NCBI GenBank assembly: GCA_020137815.1
Contig: CM035350.1
Span: 973,011 to 1,037,010, forward strand
Reading direction: 5' to 3'
Length of the DNA stretch: 64,000 bases
From: Hormiphora californensis
Taxonomy: Eukaryota > Ctenophora > Tentaculata > Cydippida > Pleurobrachiidae
In this document: positions 11,404 to 21,481 of the stretch, in pieces
Position numbering within the stretch: position 1 is the stretch's first letter
Layout of the letters: each line of letters starts with the position of its first letter
Translations under genes and position numbers: made by a program
Notes under the pieces: model-generated
Databases searched by the model: none
Seen by the model: the letters and a program-made list of their open reading frames with translations, nothing else
Told to the model about the DNA's origin: nothing

Positions 11404-12365
11404 TTATCCTGATCCTAACAAAAACAACCCCATCATTCCCGATATACTGACCCACATAAAGTTAAAGTCCGCTTCCCAGTGAGCTTCAGTTTGAAACTTG
11501 CACTGTGCCTTCAAGTCGTAGCAGGCCTGAGCCCTGTTGATATGGTTCGTACTCCCTTTTTTACCACAGTCTGTCGTTGCCAACACTTTCTGAACGGAGG
11601 TGAGGGGTCTCTATCTAGATAGGGGGTGAGGGGTGTTAGTGTGATGGGGTGAGGGGTGTTAGTGTGATGGGGTGGGTGGTAGCGTGGGGGTGTTAGGGGG
11701 TGTGGGGTGGTGTTAGGGGCTGTCAGGCCAATCCTCTGCAGACAGGTTAGGGGGTGTTAGAGGTTACAAACCTCGACAAGTTGTACAATGTCGTAGCTCT
11801 GTCTGCATCTCCCAGTAAAACTACATCTGTCACAACCTGACCTTCCCTGAATCCAGTTGGCAATGGCATTGTAACACTTGGTAGTCTGGTCGTGATCTGA
11901 AACTTAGTTCTCGTCATCATAACGGGTCGATATAACAAGGAGTGCACCGTTTAATGAGATCTCCTGGGGGTACCCGGTACATGCACAGACGGGCTCAGAG
12001 GCCAAATGTTCTATACTCACGTCCTGGAGTTGGTAGTTTAGATGACTTCACCTTCCCTCCACTACTGGTCACCTTACCACTGATGTCAGCACTACCTAAC
12101 ACTCCTAAAGTACTACCATCAACTGTGCCAGTAAAGAGAGGGGGAGTGTTACCAATTATATTACCAGCAGGGAAGGAGTGGGACACAGCGACCAGCAATA
12201 CTGCTAGTAGGAACTTGGTAATCCTGGAAGGTTGTGAGTTGGTAGAATATTAGCCTGTCTCAAGGTTGTGAGTTGGGAGAACAATACCCTATCCCAAGAG
12301 GACAACGATTTAAAGCTTAAGTTCGCCCTAGGGGACAGAGTCAAATACCTTGCTGTGGGCTTCAT
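11404..12365 (-). CDS. Small secreted seven-cysteine protein, paralogue B
   Basis: Paralogue of the gene at 9711-10355. Exons on the minus strand are 12349-12365, 12021-12223, 11772-11896 and 11404-11589; phases agree and total 176 residues. The first exon is 17 nt (Met-Lys-Pro-Thr-Ala plus two bases) and completes a signal peptide with ITKFLLAVLLVAVSHS. A Gly/Ser/Thr-rich linker follows, then the shared domain: HHDQTTKCYNAIANW, GCDRCSFTGRC, LATTDCG, RAQACYD and AQC, seven cysteines in total. The C-terminus (VSISGMMGLFLLGSG) is mildly hydrophobic. Because a GTCAGT donor precedes it, at the same place as the donor-like site in paralogue A, the real gene may continue in another exon. The linker, of about 40 residues, is the main difference from paralogue A. 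Function unknown. Confidence 0.7.
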
Positions 12366-13652
12366 GTCTGAGTGAGAGAGGGAGGGAGAGGATCTTGGGG
12401 AGCTTGGAAAGCCCTAGAATTAGGGGAACAGGGAGTTAGAGCTATAGTATGCAATGCAGCGTGTCAAACTAACAAATCTCTCAGTCCCTGCACTAACAGT
12501 ATGGGGGTGTTAAATATAGGGAGAGGTGGGAATTAGAGCAGTCACAGACGACAGTGGTATAATTTCAAATATGGTTTTAATCTCCTCCCCAAGATCCTTG
12601 TTACGTACTAAGTAGGCTCATAGCTGAGAGTTGAAAAAGGCTCATATTACCTACTTACTTTGTTTGATCAACTGGAAAACACACAAAACCTTTCAGAAAC
12701 GCAGTCAAGCTCACAATTGAGTGAATATAACTGCAGGCGTGGGGGCAGCATAATTATGTGATGCAATAGATAAAATGAATAATCCCTTATCTCGACGGAT
12801 GTTTTACGTCATCCGACCCGAAACCGGCCTAATACAAATGTGACCGCACTCTAAAAGCTTTCAGTTTTCCTCTTTTTAACCACCGTTTGCTGGTTATAGT
12901 TCATAGAATTCCCATTTCACAGATTGTATCGTGTTTTTAAAAGAGTCGACCTTCCTAAAATGAGTTTTAAAAGGAACAGCGTGCAGTAAAACACACGTGC
13001 AAAATGTAATTCTCGACCACAGCTGCAGCTGTAGGTCTCCCACATGATAATGGGACTGAGGGGTAGGGGTCCTGAGTCTTTTTTATAGTCCAGGAAGCTG
13101 TACATTATACAAGCTGTGATTGTGGCCTGCTTTATAGCCCCCACCTCACAGTGAAAGTGAGGTCACGTGAATTGGTACATATGACGTCATGGCTAGTGTG
13201 TTTTAAAAACACGGGGAAAACAAGTTAAACTATCGATGTGTTGGCACAGTGATAAATCATTGTTCGAACAGACACACAAATAAGCGACGTAGACTTAAAC
13301 GTCAATAATTTATGTCAGGTAAATCTTCTTGAAATCCAGGCTTGCAGCGTGGTTATAAGGTTTATATCACATGGAAATTGCTTGACTAAAACAGCAACCA
13401 TTTACTTGAAAATCGACTTGTCCCTTCTAGCTCTCCATAGCTCTCCATTTCACCACACTCCCCCCCCCTGTGGCGGCTGACGTTTGACAGTTTTATTAGC
13501 ACAATATAAAGTAGCCTGCACGAATCATACACTCCATCTCCAGTTTAGTACACTGCAACTGTAGTCCTTGTCTTCTTGATCTCCTTCTCTGAACATCTTT
13601 CTGGCAAGTGAATAACCCCGTGAATTAATAACAAGTAAGTGTTATCTGTGTC
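12366..13652. other. Intergenic region
   Basis: No exon recognised. Contains A/T-rich stretches, CG-containing segments near 12795-12830 and 13190-13330, and a short C-run near 13463. It may hold the promoter of paralogue B (right-hand side of 12365), but no convincing motif is visible. Confidence 0.3.
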
Positions 13653-14639
13653 TCAGCTTGTGTTCTTCTTCCCAAATATTTCCTCATAACAGAACGGGGT
13701 TGCCTCGTATTTGTCCTGGTCCCGTCTTCTGATGTATCGGCAGTGCTCTATCGACGAATACGAATCGTATTTCTCAGCTACTTCTGTAGTTGAGGGAGGG
13801 GTGAAGCAAGGAAGTGGGGGAGGGGGGCTGAAATAGTATTTTCTCTCTTCATAACATAGGTACCTTTGCGATGTTTGCCATACTGAAGCGATTGTTCCAG
13901 ATCCGTACAGCGCTCCTTGGGAGCCTGTGTTTTGATTCGTGCCATCATATCCTTCGATTGGCTCAGCCTATTTACCAGATCATATAACTTAGGGGGTAGT
14001 TTCCTATCCGGCTCAGATATCACACTCTCCTTCTGAAATATACCGGCTATTAAAATCAGGAAACAAATGGGGTCATCATGAATATGAAATAAGGGCTCTA
14101 TACTACTCTTCCTTGTCGGCACCTACCGTTGATTCTTCTTCTGGATCCCTCACATAAACCTTGTCTTTATCCCTGAGCAAATGTTAAATTGGAACACATT
14201 GTCACTTTGATTTTAAAGCTGTCACTTTGTCTGTCACGTTGTCTGTCACTTTGTCTCTGTTTCTGTCCCACTTGCTCACATTAGAATGGCCTCCTGTAGC
14301 CTGTTCCACCCGGTTTTTGTGGCCTCTGCTGTGGGATACTTCTTAAGAGGGCTATTACTACCAGACTGGTCAGCAGTTGATGCTCCGGGCGTAACAGTAG
14401 CAACAGCTGGAACGGTTGTTGGGGCTTTCTCAGACGCTGAGCTCTTGGCCCCTGACTGTGAAGCCGAACTCTTGGCCCCCGACTGTGAAGCCGAACTCTT
14501 GGCCCCCGACTGCGGCACGTTTATAGCTGGGTGCTGTCCGATACCTGCTGGGGCACTTCCTGACTTCTTCATACTTTTCAAATGGCTCCCTTGGTGTTGA
14601 GCCTGTTTTGCAAGCAACTCCTGCTTTCTCTTTTGTAAT
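13653..14639 (-). CDS. Unrecognised intracellular protein, C-terminal exons
   Basis: Four minus-strand exons join in phase: 14280->14639, 14127-14172, 13864-14032 and 13653-13780, about 233 residues ending at a TGA. The first visible exon begins mid-gene with a Lys/Gln-rich helix-like stretch (QKRKQELLAKQAQHQ) and contains four tandem QSGAKSSAS-type nonapeptides encoded by a 27-bp DNA repeat. The conserved-looking part is in the last exons: KVYVRDPEEEST, KLPPKLYDLVNRLSQ, KERCTDLEQSLQYGKHRK and the terminal RRRDQDKYEATPFCYEEIF. There is no signal peptide or membrane span. The 5' exons were not found between here and 15620. I do not recognise the family. The phase-consistent chain and in-frame stop make the model itself fairly solid. 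Confidence 0.6.
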
Positions 14640-15619
14640 CTGTAGTTGGGAGGTGCAATTAGTAAAATGATATCATGCAGGCGCTTAATTTTTATTAATG
14701 CTCTATCAACTATCTGTATGAATCATAATTTCTTTCTTTTTATGATCTGGCAATATGCCACCTTATAAGAAGTAGAGTACTCTTTAATGCAGATTGAACA
14801 GAGATTTATGCAAGGTACTACAAGGCTGATCTGAAAGAAGGAATAACATGAACTATACAAGCTGTATTTACTGTTTAATGCCCATGGTGGCTAATTTCAC
14901 TTGTTTTTGGTGGGCTCCCAACCGGATACTCAGCTGCTTGTTTGACTTGATACTCGACATGACAACTATAATAATAAACATTGTAAACAAAGTTGTAAAC
15001 AAAGATGTAAACAGTAAACAAAGTTGTAAATCAAAATAAAGATCTGCATGTGCGATTAAACACGCTACGCCATTTGAGGCAGCACGTACACAACTCGACT
15101 AGGACGAGGTGGCAATGGTAGCAAACTAGTGAAAAGTGCATGTTAATAACGAAGTTGTTAAAAGAAATCAGGGAAGTCACTACCATCACGCATCACACAC
15201 ACACTCTCGAGGGGGTAGTAGTAGTATTCGTGACCTCGGTAAACTCTTTATCGGGTCGGTACTGGTAGCACACACACACACAAAGTACTGCTCATTACCA
15301 GCACACTTTATTAACTACATGGAATTCCGTCATTCAGAATTAGCTGGCATTCTCACAGCTTTCTGAGATCAGGCACTCTTGTTTATGATGATGATGATCT
15401 GCTATAACAGTCAGCTCACGATCAATAGACTGTATCGGAAGATTCACGAAATCACTCTGATATCTCACGCAATTTGTGTCTTTACTTTATCACGTCTCTC
15501 TCTCTCTCTCCCAAATTGTCTCCCTCTCCGTCTCTCCATCATGATTCCCCTGATTACTGCTTGTTGACGAGAGAGCACTGTGACTTCCACGGACACAGTT
15601 CATCACTGTAACATATATC
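14640..15619. other. Spacer or intron sequence
   Basis: No exon seen. Contains repeated GTAAACAAAGTTGTAAAC-like motifs (about 14980-15030), a short CA-rich stretch (about 15190-15282) and CT-rich sequence (about 15495-15540). Missing 5' exons of the gene ending at 13653 should lie here if that gene is complete. Confidence 0.3.
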
Positions 15620-16246
15620 TCACTTGGCTGCACTACCCGGCACAGTGGTAGTAGCCACTGCAGTACATGCCACCTTGAGAATACTCTCTGGGATCTTCTG
15701 GGGCTGCTGTGGGTCCCTGTTAGGCACGCTTAGTAGCTCCAATTTAGCCTGCAGAGAGAAGGATCATGAACAAATGAACAAATTTTAGTAGAATCCATAA
15801 TGGGGGGGGGGGGGGGGGATTAGCCGTGACCTGGAGCTAAGATTCAGGCACGACTATCCGTCCCCCCCCCCTAATGTGCACATGGATTTTACATACCAGC
15901 ACACTGTATGCAGCATATTAATAACGCACATATTAATATGTTAATATGTTTAGTATTTAGCATGATATGCAATGATGCTTCTATGGAACAGTAGTAGTGC
16001 AGTTTACAAGCAGAAATTAGTTAGGTCTTTCTACAGGAATGTGCCGACAAGTTATATTCTAGAATTGATCTCAATCACAACATCACTACTTACCAGTGGG
16101 TCATACACATGAACAGTACTGGGCCCGAATCTGATTCCAGGAGGGCATCCCGTCTTGACCCTCCTTCTCTTGATCTTGCCCTCCACAAAAGCTGTTATCT
16201 CACTCAACATCTTGTCCAAGTGGGACTGGAATGCAATTATTGTCAT
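15620..16246 (-). CDS. Unrecognised small protein, two visible exons
   Basis: Minus-strand exons 16094-16246 and 15620-15748 join in phase through a GTAAGT donor and CTGCAG acceptor to about 93 residues with an in-frame TGA. The first part is helical and basic (HLDKMLSEITAFVEGKIKRRR), followed by GCPPGIRFGPSTVHVYDPL and then PNRDPQQPQKIPESILKVA. No signal peptide or membrane segment. The ATG at 16246 is preceded by a possible acceptor (TTCAG), so more 5' exons may exist beyond the GA repeat. Function unknown. The pattern of short conserved-looking motifs and clean splicing is why I list it. Confidence 0.5.
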
Positions 16247-16889
<643 letters not shown>

Positions 16890-18517
16890 GGTACCCACCC
16901 GCAGTACCAATACCTCCTGTACCAATACCTCCAGTACCGAATAGGTACTGGACGTATTGGTACAGAGGGCAGAAAGGAGGGGTCAAATGCCCTGTGTACC
17001 AACGATAGGTTAATGAGATCTCGTTGGTATACAGGGCATTTGACCCCCCTATTTCACCCTCTGTACCAACGAGTACATACCAACCGTACCAATATGACAT
17101 TCATGGCGAATAGTATGTAAAAATACTGTTTAATTGGAAATGTATTTAGCCGAATGGTAGTTGCATAGATCTCGAACTTGGGTTAACTCATTGTCAGAGA
17201 ATTGCTATTAACCAGCTCGACTCCAAACCGATCCGGTATCATTGTGATATGTGAAATTATGTTGGAACCATCTCATGGATGTAGGTGTGATGGGATAGGA
17301 GTAAGAAATGAGCTCCTCTCCTCCGTTTCGTAGTGTTCTGTTGTCCTCAAACGAGCCTTGCAGCCTTGGGTCCGTTTTTTGTTGCAGTACCAGTATACCA
17401 CTAACGCTCCTGACTTTAGTGCTCTTGGTTTCGCGTCTCTCACAAAAAGTTGTCCCCCAACGGCTAATTGCTTCCCACCGCTATTTCCAAGAACGACATT
17501 AATAGTATCGTCTTGCGGAAGTACTTCTTCAACTGAAAGATGAAGTTGTTTAATTCAACTGTAACTGCAGTAGCTAACTGTGCCACATAAAGTGAGAGCG
17601 CCTTTGCTATTACACGAAGACCAAGCCCCGATCGGCCATCTCGTATTGCTAATTGGAGTTACACACTGCAACCCGAGGAGCTGTACGCTAACACCAAGTC
17701 CAACTAACCGAAGCTAAGGGCGTATGCTATGGGGGGAGGGTGGATTCAAATTGGAGTGATAAGAAAGTAAACACTTACGATGTTCGTTAGCGGCAGAAGT
17801 AGCAGAATAATCATCTGAAATCGGCACTGAAGGTGATTCAGCATCTAACTCCAAAATCGATGCAACGTCAAAAGTAGGGCTAGGATTGACTGTAACGCTT
17901 ACTTAGGCTATCATAATCAGCAAACTGGGAATGCGGTTCAATGATACCGGATCGCGTCAGCCGTCAAGTCAATATTGTGACATGGTTCCAACATAATTTC
18001 ACATATCACAATGATACCGGATCGCGTCTAGTCCAATTTTATACAGTTAATTAGCTTTGGAGTCGAGCTGGTTAATAGCAATTCTATTGCAATGAGTTAA
18101 CCCAAGTTCGAGATCTATGCAACTACCATTCGGCTAAATACATTTCCAATTCAACAGTATTTTTACATACTATTCACCTAGTTGTCTCATATAAGACCGT
18201 CCTCTTCGCACCTGGCGGCTACGTGAGGCCGGTGCCAAGAGGACGGTCTTATATGTGCACCAAGGTTGCCCGGTGTACAGTCAGTGTCTGCCAATATTCA
18301 CCATGAATGTCATATTGGTACGGTTGGTATGTACTCGTTGGTACAGAGGGTGAAATAGGGGGGTCAAATGCCCTGTGTACCAACGAGATCTCATTAACCT
18401 ATCGTTGGTACACAGGGCATTTGACCCCTCCTTTCTGCCCTCTGTACCAATACGTCCAGTACCTATTCGGTACTGGAGGTATTGGTACAGGAGGTATTGG
18501 TACTGCGGGTGTGATTC
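16890..18517. mobile_element. Nonautonomous DNA transposon with long terminal inverted repeats (Mutator-like or foldback)
   Basis: Left arm 16896-17271 and right arm 17982-18511 are near-identical inverted repeats; the right arm carries a 116-bp insertion and an extra segment near 18020-18055. The outer ends are flanked by a direct repeat GCACACCAC (16881-16889 and 18518-18526), extendable to 11 bp by preceding TC, as a target-site duplication would be. Long TIRs with a 9-11-bp duplication are typical of Mutator-like elements. Each arm contains an inner palindrome around GGTCAAATGCCCTGT and its complement. The 710-bp centre has no convincing transposase. Short ORFs inside are not genes. Confidence 0.8.
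18179..18294. mobile_element. 116-bp hairpin insertion nested in the right arm
   Basis: Flanked by an 8-bp direct repeat TATTCACC (18171-18178 and 18295-18302). The left arm of the host element shows the empty site with one copy (TATTCGCC). The insert contains a strong hairpin: ATATAAGACCGTCCTCTT pairs with AAGAGGACGGTCTTATAT. An 8-bp duplication is typical of hAT-type insertions, but the terminal bases are not clear TIRs. Confidence 0.7.
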
Positions 18518-18676
18518 GCACACCACTCTCCAACGTCATAACTGCTGCACTGGTAATATGTTTGAATATGGAGAATCTACCACGAGTAGGAGATATAATT
18601 ACATGTCTCACGATGAGAGTCTAGACACAAACCCATTCTGGAGACAAGTACCACGTGATATTAGTACCATGTGATA

Positions 18677-20931
18677 TTAGATATTTGTACCACGTGACTC
18701 ACTCACCTCATCATCAGAATCCAAGTCTGCCAGTTTATCCAAACTTAGACGCCGTTTTAGCGTCTGTTTATCAATCTTCTTCAGCATCCTAATGATGTTA
18801 TTTCCCTCCGAGTTCACCCCTTCTTCCTCCTCTTCAGAGGCCCCTGTATCTGAAGATAGCTCAATGGCTTTCTCAGGTTCTGCAGGTCGAGGTTTCTTCA
18901 GAGCACTCTTTACCGGTCTAGGACTGGGTTCAGAAGTGAGTTCTTGTGTTGGTCGGGAGGGCTTCGTTTTCAAGTTCTGATCAATAGCCCTCGTTTCTCC
19001 AGTAGAAGGGTTACCACGTCTAGAAGCAGCAGTACTGGCTGATTTTCTAGCAACACGCTGATCGTTGGTCTTAGACCGTTCCACAACCTTGACAACTCTC
19101 TCAGTGGAAGGGTTGCCAGCAGGAGGATCCCTTGTTCTTCGAACTACCGTCTTCTTACCAGTCTCAGGGGTGCTACTATGAGAAGGGCTCTGTTCCATCC
19201 TCCTCTCTGGTGTCTTCCTTGTCTCTAAAGTCTTCCTGACCTGGTCTCGTTCTGGTGTCTTCCTAACAACATCAGGTATCACCTTCCTGATCTTAGTTAC
19301 CTCCTTCTCTGGGGTTCCTCGTGGTACCACTTCCACCTTCTGAACAGTGTTGACTCTCCTCACCTTCCCTGGTTGGATAAAGTTCTGGCCGCCCTTCGTG
19401 CTGACCTTGGTGTACTCGACATAGTGACGGAGGTTCTTCCGGCTGGACCTGGCAGGTTTCTCTGGGGAGGGTTGTTTGGTGAATGTGCTCTCCGTGACCA
19501 TGGGTCCTGATGCAGACTCAGAGTCACTCAGTTGAACTGTGGCTGATTGTAGTGGAGGGTCGGTTCTACTGCAAATGTTTTCAGGAGCACCAGAGTTATA
19601 ACGTGCTTCAATCTTCATCTGGCTAAATTGCTCCTCCATTGTAGAGTACTCGCTCTTCTTTCTCCCTCTCCTGGAGGAGCCCTGTTCCTTGACTTGTGTC
19701 ACCAGATAGTTCTTCCTCCTTGGTTCAGCTGACCCCGGTGGTGTAGACCTCGCTTCTTCCTGGCTCCTCTCCACAAACTTTAGTAGGCTCATGTTGGCTG
19801 AATCCTCAGGGAGGTTTGGGGGTATGGTCCTTGTGATTCGGGCATTTCTCTGCTGCATTTTCACTTTGTTCCTCACTTCTATCTCATTAAAATGACTGAG
19901 TAGGTCGGTGAGAGTGGCCCTCTGACTTTGTATCTTCTTACTGTCACTCTCAGCAGGATAGAACTCTGAGTAGTGCTTCCTGCGATGCCGGGCACTTCTC
20001 TCCCTCATCCTAGCCTCCTGATCTACCTGACTGTCAGGTACCTGATCACTGGACCTCCTGTTCCGGGGTTTAGACAGCCTGACTCTGAACTCTGGAGCAG
20101 CAGCAGTTGACTCTGAAGTATCGTTAGTAGTATGGATCCTCTTCCTCAGTTTGTGACTCAGTTGGTTAGGGAGTGTGATGGAGATACTTCGTTTTACTGG
20201 AATCTGATCTGGTTGTTCTTGTAGCTCCACAACCTTTTGGGACCGTCTCCTGTGGTGATGGTGAGCATGATCTGCTGCTGAGGAACGAGGGTGATGTTCC
20301 AAAGTGCTCCTGTGGTGTTCCCTATTGTGGTGGTGGTGCTCCACGGAGGAACGATCTGTTTCTGAAAATATCAGCTCAGTGTTGGCTGCAGCTGGAGATC
20401 GGGACCGAGTGTGGCGGTGTTGGTCTTCTGAGAGATGGACCTCCCGGCGTTTCTTCCGTTCTGGAGGAACCAGGTTCCTGGATTTCCTGCGGGGTTTCCT
20501 ATCCTTCTGGAGAAGATCCTGGTGTGATGACCTGGGGAGAGAATAATGTGATTTGAAGTGATGATTGATGACACAATACTATTACTTGTTCTGAAGCCAG
20601 CTAGTAACCCTCTGCAACTGTGTGGACAGGATGTGTAAATGTATCAGTAAGCAATGCTAAATCTTATCTAAATCTTATCTACTCAGATCACGGGATACAG
20701 ATACTTGATCTCTCAGAAGATCTCTCTAATTAGCTACCTGTGATCGTATGAGAGTGGCTCTGTTGTTTTCAGACCAGCCTTCAGGTCAGGTTCATTATCA
20801 AATGTTGGGCTGCAGATGAGGGTATCATCCCGGGAGGGTGTCTTAATCTTGGGGTAGGAGCTGTCATCAGATCGGGCAGAGTTCACTCTCCTCTCTCTGC
20901 TCCTATCTGTGTGTATATGGCCTGCTGTCAT
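18677..20931 (-). CDS. Large basic, mostly disordered protein
   Basis: Two exons, 20738-20931 and 18677-20531, join in phase (CAC AG|G) to 682 residues starting at MTAGHIHTDRSRERR. The protein is rich in Arg, Lys, Ser, Pro and His, including a histidine-rich segment near the exon-2 start (EHHHHN, DHAHHHHRRR). It has SP/TP motifs, many basic clusters, a possible helix around LTDLLSHFNEIEVRNKVKM and a short acidic stretch near the end (ASEEEEEG) followed by MLKKIDKQTLKRRLSLDK. No signal peptide or membrane segment. A GTGAGT donor lies just before the stop (after DSDDE), so another 3' exon could exist. It shares a 550-bp promoter region with the next gene. A cytoskeletal, centrosomal or nuclear role would fit the composition but is not shown. 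Family not recognised. Confidence 0.72.
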
Positions 20932-21481
20932 TATAGGGCAAAGGAAAAACAAGCAGGGACGTTTTTAGACACCAGGGGGTGGGATCGAGAGATAGGGCTA
21001 GATCACTTTGTGCAAGGGTAGTAGGTAAACCTCCTCTTCCTCCAGAGGGTGCAGGCAAAAGAAGGGGAAATGTGAATATGAGGGGGATATCATTACTTTC
21101 TGCTTTGAAATGTATATACCCACGATAGTATCAGCTATACATGGTAATGAGTCCCTACTAACTCCACCTGCAATACAAGGATCGTACTGCGGTCAAAAGC
21201 TGCGCCCGGAAATGACAGTGCACGATTCCCTTTGTACATACACGCATATTCAAAGCTCTCTCTGTATGTGTGACACACTGTTAGGTTAGTACGGAACGGG
21301 TTTCTCTCCCTCTCTCTCACTCACTCCCTCTTTTCACGAAGCCAGATTTCTGTTACTATACCTTGACACATTTTCACTGAGCGAATTGTTGTTCGTTTTG
21401 TGTCTGTAAAAGTCTCCCCCCATTCTTGTACATTTCTAACATTTGTATATCTGTTTTATAGCTGTCTGTAGGCCTGGTGAT
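20932..21481. promoter_or_regulatory. Bidirectional intergenic region of the disordered-protein pair
   Basis: The two start codons point away from each other and are 550 bp apart, so both promoters and 5'UTRs must lie here. I see no TATA box near either start. A CT-rich block (about 21302-21330) is the main feature. Confidence 0.5.
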
